Shown here in pieces: positions 1 through 9,832 of a stretch of DNA of 64,000 nt. A model generated the notes under the pieces. That model had not been told where the DNA came from. It was given only the letters and a program-made list of their open reading frames with translations, and searched no databases. This DNA is from a methane-oxidizing endosymbiont of Gigantopelta aegis (GTDB taxonomy: Bacteria > Pseudomonadota > Gammaproteobacteria > Methylococcales > Methylomonadaceae), in contig NZ_JAEHGD010000001.1 in the NCBI RefSeq assembly GCF_016097405.1, forward strand, positions 2,080,725 through 2,144,724, in the 5' to 3' direction. Numbering within the stretch: position 1 is the stretch's first letter; every line of letters begins with the position of its first letter. The translations under genes and the position numbers were made by a program.

Positions 1-2635
1 TTGCCTTGGCCTGAATATGGGCAAACTGATACATGGGGATTTTATACGGCTGCGCCATGGCATTGGGCAACACAATGTCCATGCTCTCCATAAATTTTTT
101 CAGATAAACACTGAAGCTGTCGCGGTTTTTTATATCTTCAAGTATTTCAACCGCAGATTCCAGCGCCTGATATCGCTGAGAATCATCCAGGTCTTTTTGC
201 TTAACAAAGCTTTCAATATCCGACACCTTGTTTTCCTCAAATAACTGAATCAAACGTCGATATCTGCTTTCCAGTATCGGCATTTCCGATTCAACATTCT
301 TCAAGCCATCCAGAATCTCTTGCTGATCTTCACCGGAATATAATGACAGAGCGGCCTGTAAATGATTGGCCAGACCGATATAATCGACAATATAACCGCG
401 TGTCTTTCCCGGATATGTTCGATTGACGCGGGCAATGGCTTGCAGAAGATTATGCTCTTTGAGCTTTTTATCCAGATACATCACCTGCTCAATCGGTGCA
501 TCAAAACCCGTCAGCAGCATATCGCAAACAATCAAAAATGCCACCCCTGTTTTGGGGTCATCAAAGTCAAATGCCTTCTTGAAACTTTTTACCGCATTAA
601 GTTCTCTAGCTTCCTTGCGTGCCTTAACAAACACGGCTTTTTCATTGGTGCCTTCAGATGAAATCACCACAACGGCATCAATAAACTGTAATTGTTTTAA
701 TAACGCATCATCCCGCAGCCTATCCTCTTTTGACTGCTCTTCTTCAATCAGCTTCTGTAAGGCTGAACGGATAGAGGTCTGATAATGGATGGCCGCCTGT
801 TTCGATGAGCAAACCACCTGTGCCTTAAAGCCACTGGGAAGAATATTGGCCGCATAATGCCGAACAAGATCATCTGCAATCTCCTTAATACGTTCTTCTG
901 CTTCCAGTACATCACCTGCGGCGCCGTACTTTTTACGAATCGCCAGCAATTCTTCTTCCGACCGGTCTCGAAACAGATCCTCAAACTTTCGATCAAATCC
1001 TGAACGCCCCTGAATCGCCACTTCTGCTGTTTTACCTTCATATAAAATCTGCAAGGTAGCACCGTCATCAACCGCATCCTGTAGCCGATACTTGTCGATA
1101 TAAGCAGAACTGGCATCCACCCCAAATCGCTTCCAGGTTGGATCACTATGGTGTTTGGCAATTAACGGTGTGCCGGTAAATGCAATACGTGTCGCATTCG
1201 GGAAAGCATCAAATAAATTATCTGAAAGACTGGCTCGTTCAGTCCCTGAGCGTTGTGTCCGGTGGGCTTCGTCAATCAATACCAGTACTTTCTCTGATGG
1301 ATTCACCACACCAAAAGATTCGAACAAAACCGGCTCCGCGACTTTCGGATATTGGCTGTCAGACTCGTTTGCCGCTTGTTGCTGCATGGCAATACGAACA
1401 TAGTCAGGAACATAGCTATCGTCTGCTTCACGAAACTTGTGCAACATCACCATATTCAAATTGGAACTGTCCCTGGCCAGCTTCTCTTTCAGATCGCCAG
1501 AGCTTTTGATAACCACCGGCTTCTCGCCAGTCAACGCCACGGTTTCAGTTAACTGCTGTTCAAGATCGCGGCGGTCATTCACCACCACGATCTTGTAATC
1601 TTTCAGTTCCGCATCACGACGCATTTTGCGCACCAGAAACACCATCGTCAGCGACTTGCCGCTGCCCTGGGTATGCCAGACAACGCCGGAACGCTCAAGA
1701 CTGGTTTCACCCGCACGAATACGCTCGATAATCTTGTGAACGGCCCGGTATTGCTGATAGCGACAAACCACCTTGATACGCTTGTCACCCGCATCCATAA
1801 ACAGGGTAAAGCTGCGCATCATGTCCAGCAATTTCTGCGGATGCAACATCCCCTGCACCAGATTCTCCTGTGGCCGGTGACGCCCAATTACTGCATCGAC
1901 ATAAGGGGTTTCATCAGGATAAATACTTTTCCATTGAAAGAAGTAATCCTCACCGGCCGTAATGGTACCGTATCTAGCATCTTCATCATGGGTGGCAACC
2001 ATTAACTGATTAGTCCAGAAAAGCCGTTGCTCACCTTCCTTAAGGCCAGCGGCAATGGTCTCTTCCCGCACATCGGCATAACGTCTGAGCTGTTCAATGG
2101 CTTCGTGCATGGGGTCAGAGGCATAGCCATTCGCCTCTTTACACTCAATTACCACCAAAGGCAGTCCATTAACAAACAATACAATATCGGGGATGATAAA
2201 TTCCTTGACCCCACCGGGCGTATCGATTCGAAACTGGTTAATGGCAATAAACGCATTGGCTTCCCAGTGTTCAAAATCAATGATCTTGACCACAGGGTCT
2301 TGCTCACCCGTTAGTGTGTTTTCATCGACCTGCCATTTGAATAAACGGCTTAAACATTCCTCATTAGCCTGTAACAGTTTCTGGGTGCCAAAGTCGATAA
2401 AGTCCTCATACAACTGTTCAAGTTGAGAATCCGTTAGCCAGCTTTCATTTTTGTCTGTTTTGTTGATCTTGCGAACAGATTTTATGAACACATCCTTCAG
2501 CAACCATTGCCTGAAATCAGACCTCAGACTTTTTGTCGGGTCGTCGGGAATACCAGCCCCCTGGTCAATCACCATCCAACCCATTGACTCCAGTTGGGTT
2601 AATAAGGGGCGCTCTACAAATTGATACTCAGACAT
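1..2635 (-). CDS. hsdR: Type I restriction enzyme, R subunit (HsdR), C-terminus beyond window
   Basis: The reading frame starts at ATG 2633-2635 and stays open for 878 codons to the window edge; the family is usually about 1,000 residues, so the C-terminus lies outside. A PD-(D/E)xK nuclease signature is visible (PDIVLF followed by IECKEA, about residues 148-168). SF2 motor motifs follow: Walker A HTQGSGKS (about 320), DEAH-type LIDEAHRTQ (about 453) and FTGTPL. HsdR is the ATP-dependent translocase and nuclease of a type I restriction complex and needs HsdM and HsdS, neither of which is in the window. The start overlaps the abiEii stop by 8 bases, which suggests translational coupling. Confidence 0.96.
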   Translation of the reverse strand, partial: MSEYQFVERPLLTQLESMGWMVIDQGAGIPDDPTKSLRSDFRQWLLKDVFIKSVRKINKTDKNESWLTDSQLEQLYEDFIDFGTQKLLQANEECLSRLFKWQVDENTLTGEQDPVVKIIDFEHWEANAFIAINQFRIDTPGGVKEFIIPDIVLFVNGLPLVVIECKEANGYASDPMHEAIEQLRRYADVREETIAAGLKEGEQRLFWTNQLMVATHDEDARYGTITAGEDYFFQWKSIYPDETPYVDAVIGRHRPQENLVQGMLHPQKLLDMMRSFTLFMDAGDKRIKVVCRYQQYRAVHKIIERIRAGETSLERSGVVWHTQGSGKSLTMVFLVRKMRRDAELKDYKIVVVNDRRDLEQQLTETVALTGEKPVVIKSSGDLKEKLARDSSNLNMVMLHKFREADDSYVPDYVRIAMQQQAANESDSQYPKVAEPVLFESFGVVNPSEKVLVLIDEAHRTQRSGTERASLSDNLFDAFPNATRIAFTGTPLIAKHHSDPTWKRFGVDASSAYIDKYRLQDAVDDGATLQILYEGKTAEVAIQGRSGFDRKFEDLFRDRSEEELLAIRKKYGAAGDVLEAEERIKEIADDLVRHYAANILPSGFKAQVVCSSKQAAIHYQTSIRSALQKLIEEEQSKEDRLRDDALLKQLQFIDAVVVISSEGTNEKAVFVKARKEARELNAVKSFKKAFDFDDPKTGVAFLIVCDMLLTGFDAPIEQVMYLDKKLKEHNLLQAIARVNRTYPGKTRGYIVDYIGLANHLQAALSLYSGEDQQEILDGLKNVESEMPILESRYRRLIQLFEENKVSDIESFVKQKDLDDSQRYQALESAVEILEDIKNRDSFSVYLKKFMESMDIVLPNAMAQPYKIPMYQFAHIQAKA

Positions 2636-3557
2636 GACTGCCTCCTTGCAAGACTGCTTCCAGATTGCCAATGGCTTCTATGCGTTTTTTCTTGTTCATT
2701 TTATCGAGATTAAGCAACTTCCAGCGTACAGATGGAAGTCGTTCTATATGCGGTATACCCAGGTGTTCCCAATCAGGTGATCCTTCCTTGTAAGACAACA
2801 AAAAGGCTTTGTCATCATCAGTTAAACTGGCATGTAGCATTTCAACCAATCTGGGCAGTGTGGCTTCAAGAACTTCAACACCCACGTCATTAAATGTCAT
2901 ACCCTTAAATTCTGACTCATACATGTCTGCCAATGGCTTTTTTCTTGGCGCAAGTAATTCGGCCATAGGCCGGTTATGGCCCATTAGATACACCAGAAAG
3001 GCAACCACCAGTTCCCGACTGATTCCCTCGTTATCCAATAGCAACAAAGTGTCATACAAGTCACGGGGATGCTGGCGATCCAGTGTGGCACAGAGCTTAC
3101 CGGCATATAAATCATTAAAGCTCAAGAGCGATACTTCAGCAAAACCAAAGTGTTCCTCCACAGAAGGCCGTACTCTGCGGGTTTCAGCGTCATAAACCGC
3201 ACCACGAAGTACCGGCGTGACTTCTACTTTAACTTTGGCATCGTAGCTGGCAATATTCAGCTTAAGCAAAGTCCCTGTTTGCGGATTCGGCTGCGTTATC
3301 ACATTAATTCCAGGTAATCGCAGTTCAGTTTCAGCGGCTATGGCTTTTAACGCTCTATCAATTTCAGCAAGCGCCTGACTACGTTCTACCATTGGCAGGT
3401 AGGCCAGATCGATATCAACAGACAACCGAGGCATGTCACGCACAAACAGGTTTATCGCTGTTCCACCTTTCAGGGCAAAACAGGCCTGCTGCCCCACAAT
3501 AGGCAGAAGCTGAACCAGCAAGCTCACCTGTTTATAAAAAGGATTGTTCGAATCCAT
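2628..3557 (-). CDS. abiEii: AbiEii/AbiGii-family nucleotidyltransferase toxin
   Basis: This 309-residue protein fits the AbiEii toxin family of type IV toxin-antitoxin/abortive infection systems. The nucleotidyltransferase core is visible near the N-terminus: LKGGTAINLF (about 29-38) and SVDIDLAYLP (about 46-55). These match the GG(T/S) and DxD elements expected to bind the nucleotide and metal. In the family the toxin is a putative NTP transferase that causes bacteriostasis and is countered by AbiEi. It overlaps abiEi upstream by 26 bases and hsdR downstream by 8, so the three genes form one tight leftward operon. Confidence 0.93.
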   Translation of the reverse strand: MDSNNPFYKQVSLLVQLLPIVGQQACFALKGGTAINLFVRDMPRLSVDIDLAYLPMVERSQALAEIDRALKAIAAETELRLPGINVITQPNPQTGTLLKLNIASYDAKVKVEVTPVLRGAVYDAETRRVRPSVEEHFGFAEVSLLSFNDLYAGKLCATLDRQHPRDLYDTLLLLDNEGISRELVVAFLVYLMGHNRPMAELLAPRKKPLADMYESEFKGMTFNDVGVEVLEATLPRLVEMLHASLTDDDKAFLLSYKEGSPDWEHLGIPHIERLPSVRWKLLNLDKMNKKKRIEAIGNLEAVLQGGSHV

Positions 3558-4329
3558 CTACACTCTCTCTTGTCATTTGTTTGGGCACGGTTATCTGGTA
3601 TTTCTTATCAAGGGCACCGCCTTTGACGATGACACGTTTGCCACTACCCAGGCTAACAGCGTCAACCTCCAGTCGTTTAAACCAGGCAAAACCATGACGC
3701 TCGGCAAACCACAAAAACAGACGTTTGGCTTTCACATTGTGGCAAGCTTTTAGCAATTTCATCAGCAACCGGGGCCGCAGTGACGTGGCAGACTCAAACA
3801 GCTTATCCAACATTTCAAAATCTGCATTCTGCTTAACCTCAGATGCCAGCTCTAATAATGCCAGCTCAGGCGTGGCATAGCGTAGCGGCCAGTCCCAGTG
3901 CCCAAAAGGCTTTGTGCTTATAGCCTCAGCTACAGACACATCAAACAGCTGAGCCTTGTTTAGAATCAACTGATAGGATGCATCCAACTTACTGACCCAG
4001 CCAGGTAATTTAGCTGCACCATAAAGGTGTATCTGCTGCACTCCCTGCATCGACAGGTAATGGGCAAAACCCTGTAGCTCCAATGCAGAACGACCACCTA
4101 CATGTATGGAATAACCCAATTCCTGAAGAGAATAAACCACATGCTCCCATTTCAAAGGAGGGCCAGGACGACGATAAGCGCCACGGGCAACCGGCACCAG
4201 TGCACCGGAGCGCAGGTAGTAGTCCACCAAAGGGCGCTCAAAACCCCGATCTGCCAGCCAGGCACGGTCAACTATCAGGCCATCCGGTAACTGATTTTCC
4301 AGAGGTTCTCTTGTGGTTTGGGGTTTCAC
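3532..4329 (-). CDS. abiEi: AbiEi-family antitoxin / transcriptional autorepressor
   Basis: This 265-residue protein looks like an AbiEi antitoxin. It has an N-terminal winged-helix-like part (about residues 15-70, including the wing-like segment VPVARGAYRRPG). The family's central region follows with HVGGRSALELQG (about 96-107) and then a C-terminal domain. AbiEi proteins neutralise the cognate AbiEii toxin and repress their own promoter. The first usable start is GTG at 4329. A perfect inverted repeat lies just upstream at 4351-4369 and could be its operator. The 26-base overlap with abiEii is typical of the pair. Confidence 0.9.
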   Translation of the reverse strand: MKPQTTREPLENQLPDGLIVDRAWLADRGFERPLVDYYLRSGALVPVARGAYRRPGPPLKWEHVVYSLQELGYSIHVGGRSALELQGFAHYLSMQGVQQIHLYGAAKLPGWVSKLDASYQLILNKAQLFDVSVAEAISTKPFGHWDWPLRYATPELALLELASEVKQNADFEMLDKLFESATSLRPRLLMKLLKACHNVKAKRLFLWFAERHGFAWFKRLEVDAVSLGSGKRVIVKGGALDKKYQITVPKQMTRESVDGFEQSFL

Positions 4330-4350
4330 TGGTTTTTAAATCTGTATATT

Positions 4351-4392
4351 TGCATAGGAATACTATGCATTATTTGGTATAAAAAAACCAAA
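4351..4392. promoter_or_regulatory. Candidate AbiEi operator: two adjacent inverted repeats
   Basis: TGCATAG-GAATA-CTATGCA (4351-4369) is a perfect 7-bp inverted repeat about 20 bases upstream of the abiEi start. A second repeat, TTTGGT...ACCAAA (4373-4392), follows at once. A partial copy of the first half-site, ATACTATGC, recurs near 4428. AbiEi antitoxins are known to autoregulate by binding paired inverted repeats, so this is the obvious candidate. The rest of 4393-4593 is AT-rich with no gene seen. Confidence 0.6.
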
Positions 4393-4593
4393 AGCAAGGT
4401 TTAAATATTAGTTAATTAACATAATTATACTATGCGTAAAGGTAATTATATAAACAACTTTAAAATAACCATTTTATTTTATTGACATTTCATTAACACA
4501 ACATTATTGTTGTGTTAATTGTTACAGACTTAATTTGTGTTCATGATTCCAGACTTAATCGAAATTGATGGCGCTCCTTGGGGTGTTCTACCC

Positions 4594-5992
4594 CATAAGC
4601 GCCAACTTAAGCCATTAAATCATTGATTACGTGTTGAAAAATAAAGGTGTGGCCACCACATAGAGTCTTTTGCCGACAAAAGTGAAAACCCTATGAAAAA
4701 GCAGCCACCTCACATAGATACTCGTTTTGAACAATTTGTGCAAGAACTTCCAGAAGATTATCAACAACAAGCCTATGAATTTAAAGCCTTCACGCGTGCG
4801 CGCAAGATCCGTTCGCCCTTACAACTGTTACAGTTGGTGATGCTCTACTGTGGTCTGGATTTCTCCTTGCGGAGTTGCGCCGGCGAGGTGGCTCACTTAC
4901 AGGGCTCACTTAAGTGATACGGCGGTAAAAAGACTGGCGGCCTGCGTTCCTTGGGTAAAATCCTTGCTATCGGGCGTATTTGGGTTGCATCAGGTGGTTG
5001 ACAGTGGTTCATTAAGCTTCGTTATTATTGATGGCTCGACCGTGCAGGAACCCGGTGCGACAGAAACCACGTATCGGCTACATATCGCGATAGATTTGAT
5101 TTCACTGACATTGCGCCAGGTTGAAGTCAGTACGGACAAGATTGGCGAAAGCCTTGACCATTATGTGCTGGAATCGGGCGATGTCGTGTTGATTGATCGT
5201 GGCTACAATCAACCGAAGTCGTTGGTGCCTTTTATTGACCGAGGTGGCGATATTGTGCTGCGCTATAACGCACACAGCATGAATTTATACGAGCTTGACG
5301 AGCACGGCAAAATGATAAAAATTGACTGGGAAACGAAATTACAACGTCTCGGGAAACAAGCGGGGGCTATTCCGGTTTATTTGTGCCATGATACTAAACG
5401 AATCGCCTGCACGGTACATGCGGTTCCGTTACCTGCCGAAAAAGCGGCGCAAGCCCGGCGTAAAGCGAAACTCAGAGCGCAGAACAAAGGACGTACAGCC
5501 CAGGAAAAAACGCTCTATCTCAGTGAATGGGTCTTAATTTTAACGTCCGTGCCGGTCGAGTTGCTCAGCACCGAAACGGCTGCCGCGCTCTATCGTGTAC
5601 GCTGGCAGGTGGAATTGGTGATCAAACGGCTGAAAAGCCTGTTGGCGATCAATCAATTACGTGCCCGTAAAGACAGTCAATTGGCCGAATTGTATTTACA
5701 GGGCAAACTTCTGTATGCGGTGGTTACGGAAAAGATCGCGCAGCGGTGTTTTACCAAGGCCTTGACGAAAATGGATGGGCCGCGTGCATTGACACCCTGG
5801 CGTTTGTATAAAACGATTGCTGAGGACATTAAATCAGGATTGAACGCCTGTTTTCCGAAGCAAGAACGCTTTCAGCGTGATTATTTGAAAAGCGTTAGCG
5901 AACGCGTTCGTTGCAGCTACCTGAACCGATTTTGGGAATGATTCGACAATGAGAAAAGTCGTTTTAATCAAGTTTGCTTAGTTGGCGCTTAG
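4594..5992 (+). mobile_element. IS4-family insertion sequence, copy 1 (degraded)
   Basis: The left end begins CATAAGCGCCAACTTAAG, as in copy 2 at 24138. The right end, CTTAGTTGGCGCTTAGG, is an imperfect inverted match that lacks one base and has a changed tip. No flanking target duplication is visible, unlike copy 2. The last 100 bases before the right end differ from copy 2. The sequence GAATGATTCGACAATG occurs both inside (about 5937) and beyond the end (about 6031), which suggests a rearranged or misassembled end. The 5993-6167 stretch beyond it shows no recognisable gene. Confidence 0.85.
4693..5941 (+). pseudogene. IS4-family transposase, frameshifted
   Basis: The protein starts MKKQPPHIDTRFEQF and breaks at about 4905-4917, where the sequence reads CTCACTTAAGTGA against CTACCTGAGTGA in copy 2. 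It continues from about 4915 to 5941 in another frame. The continuation holds the DDE positions IIDGST and LIDRGY. It also has the IS4-family Y-x2-R-x3-E-x6-K signature (YRVRWQVELVIKRLK, near 5590-5635). As written it cannot give a full-length transposase. Confidence 0.88.
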
Positions 5993-6167
5993 GTCTCCAC
6001 AACTGAAGCCGATTTTAATAATCATCATCGGAATGATTCGACAATGCAGAGTGTAAACGAATATGGGAAGTTTTGTAACAGGCAAACCTAAACCCAATGA
6101 CTACGATGGGTGCTGGGACCCTGATTCAGTCAATCCCAAGCTCTTAGACCCTGTCTTTCTCGACTTT

Positions 6168-6887
6168 TCAAATAGCCGCATGAGTCAGATGATAACCACT
6201 TTCTTGTTTCCATGCCTTTCTCCCGATTTCAGCGCAACGTTGAACAATCGCTGTTCTTGGATGAGTTCTCCCATCTTCATCACTCGGCCATTCCACCGCC
6301 CCTTCCCGCGGCGGTATCAATGCATCGGCGCCTTTGTTACGAATCGCCTGATGACACTGGATCGTATCATAAGCGCCATCCGCCGCCACACTGGCAACTT
6401 GGTCGTGTTCATCCAGCTGCTCTAATAAATCCGGCAAGACTTCGGAATCACCAACAAAATTAGCCGTCATCTCAACTGCCACGACTTCCTGCGTTTGTGC
6501 ATCAACCATGATATGGAGTTTACGCCAGGTTCTGCGCTTGCTGGCACCATGTTTGCGAACTTTCCACTCGCCTTCACCGTAGACTTTTAAGCCGGTCGAA
6601 TCGACGACTAAGTGTCTTGGCGTTCGACTGCTTGAACGAGGCAGCCGAACCTCCAGAGTTTGCTGGCGGCGACTTAATGTACTGTAATGAGGAATCTGGA
6701 TAGACAGCTTTAATAACTGGACTAACGACAACAAACATCCCTGTGTCGCTCTCAACGGCAGCTTAAAGAGTTCTCTCAGGGTCAATGCGCATTGAATAGC
6801 AGTACAATTCTTTAGTTTGTAGCGTTGTTTCTTTTTTTTGTCCATGCCCTATAATATGGGGATCCTTATGATTTATGCAACAAAGCC
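6168..6887 (-). mobile_element. IS5-family (IS903-like) remnant with transposase fragment
   Basis: The leftward frame 6845-6168 encodes 225 residues of an IS5/IS903-type transposase. It includes YSTLSRR, HLVVDSTGLKVYGEGEWK and VAADGAYDT, the first two acidic residues of the DDE set. One terminal repeat, GGCTTTGTTGCATAAATC read leftward from 6887, closely resembles the IS903 end. The N-terminus is shorter than usual, and the C-terminus ends at GYHLTHAAI before the last catalytic region. No second terminal repeat is found, so the left end is deleted. The intact end lies only about 20 bases before the start at 6907. Confidence 0.85.
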
Positions 6888-6906
6888 ATGTTGAAGGCGT
6901 ATAATC

Positions 6907-7719
6907 ATGATTTATAACGAAAGACAGTTTAAGATAACGTCTAAGCAGATAGAAGCACTGAAAAATAACCTTGTTGAAATAGCTGAAGAAGAAGCAGCAC
7001 CAGACTGGTTAAAGGAAGCACAGATATCTGCTTTAAAAAGTCAGATTTCAGATCTTATGGCTCAGGTTACTGAGTATGAGCTTCTTAAAGAAGGTAAAAT
7101 AAAATATACAGAATGTTCTGACCTAAATGTGTTACCTAAAACATTAATACGAGCACGAATATCTAAAGGGCTGTCACAGAAAGAATTTGCCGAAATACTT
7201 GGTATGCCTCAACAACAAATACAAAGGTACGAGGCATCAAATTATATGGGAGCTAGTCTTTCAAAGCTTATTAATATAGCGAGTGTGCTTGAGGTTAAAT
7301 TCACTGAATCCTGGAGTGGCGCCAACTATAAAGGAGCTGATTCTTTATTCGTATGGGATGAAGAAAACGCTGTCGACTGGAATAAGTTTCCTATTAAGGA
7401 AATGCTGAAAAAAGGTTGGATTGATATAAAAAATAAAATATCTCCAGCACTTACAGTTAAAGAGTTCTTTTCTAATACGGCTGGACCACAGTTTGCAACT
7501 GCTTTACATAGGAAAAAGTTCCACGGCAAGAATACACCTAATGAGTACTCGCTACTTGCATGGCAGGCGCGTATTATACAAAAGGCCAGAAATACATATG
7601 AAAATCACGAAATTAGTGAATATGAATTTAGTGATCATTGGGTGAAAGACTTAGTAGAGCTTTCTGTTGATGAAAAAGCACCATTATTAGTCAAAGAATT
7701 CCTTGCTAAAAAGGCATAA
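6907..7719 (+). CDS. XRE-type HTH protein, N-terminal part of a split XRE-ImmA/IrrE protein
   Basis: This 270-residue product has an N-terminal helical region (about 1-60). An XRE-type helix-turn-helix follows at about 80-130 (IRARISKGLSQKEFAEILGM, then QQQIQRYEA). Its end, LVKEFLAKK, is where homologous proteins run on into an ImmA/IrrE peptidase. The next frame starts 5 bases later. Adding one G to the GG after the A-run at 7709-7714 would read AKKGIILVTEEHLPGTYLDG straight into it. The gene is therefore best read as one XRE-ImmA/IrrE protein broken by a 1-base deletion, either real or a sequencing error. Confidence 0.8.
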   Translation: MIYNERQFKITSKQIEALKNNLVEIAEEEAAPDWLKEAQISALKSQISDLMAQVTEYELLKEGKIKYTECSDLNVLPKTLIRARISKGLSQKEFAEILGMPQQQIQRYEASNYMGASLSKLINIASVLEVKFTESWSGANYKGADSLFVWDEENAVDWNKFPIKEMLKKGWIDIKNKISPALTVKEFFSNTAGPQFATALHRKKFHGKNTPNEYSLLAWQARIIQKARNTYENHEISEYEFSDHWVKDLVELSVDEKAPLLVKEFLAKKA

Positions 7720-7724
7720 TTCTC

Positions 7725-8174
7725 GTGACAGAAGAGCATTTACCAGGAACATACCTGGATGGTGCTGCAATGCTTCTTGAAACCGGTAATCCAATTATTG
7801 CTTTAACATTGAGATTTGATCGACTAGATAATTTTTGGTTTGTTTTAATGCATGAGCTAGGACATGTTTTATTACATTTATATGACTCATTAAATATGGA
7901 TTTCTTTGATGAAGAGGGAAATTCTGATAGTGACGAAATAGAAAGAGAGGCTGATAAATTTGCGTTAGATTCATTAATCCCAGAAGAATCCTGGGACATG
8001 TGTTTATCTCGTTTTTCTATGTCAGAAGAATCCATCAAATTAGATGCTGAAAATATTGGTGTGCATCCTAGCATTATCGCTGGGAGAATAAGAAAAGAAA
8101 GAAATAATTATACGATACTTTCTGACATGGTTGGTCAAGGTATGGTGAGAAAATATATAGGAGAACAAGGGTGA
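7725..8174 (+). CDS. ImmA/IrrE-family metallopeptidase, C-terminal part of the split protein
   Basis: This 149-residue frame contains the zinc-peptidase signature HELGHVLLH (about 43-51, HExxH) and a downstream acidic helix EIEREADKFA (about 71-80). The order is typical of ImmA/IrrE-type proteases, which cleave or de-repress a partner XRE-type repressor. The GTG start has no convincing ribosome-binding site, which supports its being the continuation of the 6907-7719 frame. It overlaps the start of the beta-family gene at 8171 by 4 bases, so the module was an operon. Confidence 0.8.
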   Translation: MTEEHLPGTYLDGAAMLLETGNPIIALTLRFDRLDNFWFVLMHELGHVLLHLYDSLNMDFFDEEGNSDSDEIEREADKFALDSLIPEESWDMCLSRFSMSEESIKLDAENIGVHPSIIAGRIRKERNNYTILSDMVGQGMVRKYIGEQG

Positions 8175-8329
8175 ATATAGGATATGACAAATATGTCCCC
8201 ATACTTAAATGGAGATTAGGTGAATATCAGGCACTTTTAAGATTGGATAAAAACATCAAAGATAATATACGTCCATTAATCGTTATCCCTCCTGTAGAAT
8301 TTGATTTTGAAGAATGGAGGCCAAAAAAA
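8171..8329 (+). pseudogene. Beta-family protein, N-terminal fragment cut by IS66
   Basis: The first 53 codons (YVPILKWRLGEYQALLRL ... VIPPVEFDFE) match the N-terminus of phage/defence-associated beta-family proteins. The frame enters IS66 DNA after the run of A at 8323-8329 and stops in the element at 8383. The rest of the protein resumes at 9833 beyond the element. The function of the family is not established; it is often found beside regulatory and nuclease-like genes in defence regions. Confidence 0.75.
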
Positions 8330-9832
8330 GTAACCGTTCACACCCTTATAACCGCTTGCTGCTCAGGGATAGGTAAGCGGTAAGAGACTTGGCCATCTGT
8401 CAGACCCTGAGTGCAAATCGTTCTGAGGGTTTGATACAGATTAAGCCCTAACCGTCTACAGGTCTCGATCACGGACAAGATCATCGGCCGAAACTGATCG
8501 CCGCGGTGTGATTGACTGAAAAAACTGATTTTCCGCCAGATAACATAAGGGCGCAACGACCTCTCCGCGGCATTGTTGGTCAGCGGCACACCGGGATGGT
8601 CCAGAAAGGTCCAGAGCCTTGGAAAATCCTTTAGCAGTTTGCGGCAGCTGTTGCCGGTTTTGGTTTTTCCATGGATGAGTGCGCTCTGTTCCAGTTGGGT
8701 TTTGAGGCGTTGACGGAGCTTTTCCAGTCGCTGTCGATAATGCTGGCTTTGATAGTCGCTTTGTTGCCAGCGTTTGGCGCATCGTACCCTAATCGAGCCA
8801 GCCTCAGCAATTTTTGACCGTCTTTGCCTGCTTGTCCCCGGCGTTGGGCTATTTTTTCCAAGTTACGGATGATATGCGCCCAGCAATATTGGTGTTTATT
8901 GGCTGCATAGTCGTTGTAAGCACCATGGCGGTCGGTGACTAAGACGCCATTGAAGTTGCCGAGTAAAGCGTTGGCCGCGCCTTTACCGCGCGAATAGTGG
9001 GTCAGAAAGTAGGCGGCCTGGTCGGTGGATAAGGACCAGAGCCAGTAGGTGCTGCGATTCCGGTAGTGTCGGGTTTCATCGGCATAGCCGAGATTCGCGG
9101 CACGAACCGCTTCACCGATTTGTTGATAGACGGGGCCAGCCAGTCATTGAGCTTTTTCTGGCTTTGGCTGATAGCTCCTAAACTGAAGGTCAGGCCCCAT
9201 TGTTCCTGGAGCAGACTTTCAATCTGTCTTAAGGTCAGGTGGTAACGGCCATTTATCAGGTTGATCCAGGCAATCAGACCCGGCCCCATTTGGCCGGCAG
9301 GAACGGCGTCGGGCAGATGGGCTTTATGGTGCTGTCCACAGCGTTGACAACAACCTGCGTAGCACTGATGTTCGGTGACTTCATAGCGCACTTCAGGTAA
9401 ATCAAAAACTTGATGGCGTTGGTAACGATTCTATCTGGACTGTTCCACCACAACCACAGACTGCATGCGGATAGTAGCGCTTGATGTGGTCGACCTGGTC
9501 TTCGGGCAATAACGTCCGTTCGTGCTTTTTGTGGCCCGTCTGCGCCCCTTTTTTACGCCCCGTCGGGGTTTTGCGGTGGCGTTCCGCGCGTTTTTAGGGC
9601 TGTCTTGTGAGGGCGGTGCTGAGGAATTGTCGGAACCATTATTTAATTGTTCCTCCAGTTCCTCTTTCCAGATTTGGAGTTGCCTAATCGCTTCCCACAA
9701 CGTCAAAATCACCTGGTGAGACTCTTCTAATGTCTCAGGCAAAGGTGGCGGTTGGGTGAAATCCAGTGGGAGTTTGCTCATACACGAATTTTCTGATTTT
9801 TGGGTGGTTTGGCAAGTGTTGTGAACGGTTAC
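8330..9832 (-). mobile_element. IS66-family insertion sequence inserted in the beta-family gene
   Basis: The ends are inverted repeats: GTAACCGTTCACA at 8330 and TGTGAACGGTTAC ending at 9832. The flanks are runs of seven A on both sides. IS66 elements make 8-bp duplications; CAAAAAAA occurs on both sides if the terminal base is shared, or the target was eight A. At about 1.5 kb with only one transposase region, it resembles the short IS66 subgroup lacking tnpA/tnpB. Confidence 0.88.
8338..9781 (-). pseudogene. IS66-family transposase, several frameshifts
   Basis: Reading leftward from ATG 9781 the pieces are: an N-terminal coiled region (MSKLPLDFTQPPPLPETLEE); a zinc-ribbon-like part (CGCGG, then CCQRCGQHH); the first catalytic segment YADETRHYRNRSTYWLW; the second, VTDRHGAYN; and the last, NNAAERSLRPYVIWRK. 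These are the hallmarks of IS66 transposases, but they lie in different frames. Breaks are near 9590, 9420, 9080 and between 8860 and 8580. The copy is not translatable as written. Confidence 0.85.

Noticed and set aside
748..1161. Separate leftward gene inside hsdR
   Set aside because: It is an alternative frame of hsdR; the hsdR frame carries the DEAH and FTGTPL motifs and is continuous.
4693..5941. Programmed frameshifting in the IS4 transposase
   Set aside because: The breaks differ between the two copies and fall at varied homopolymers, which fits decay or sequence error rather than a conserved slippery site.
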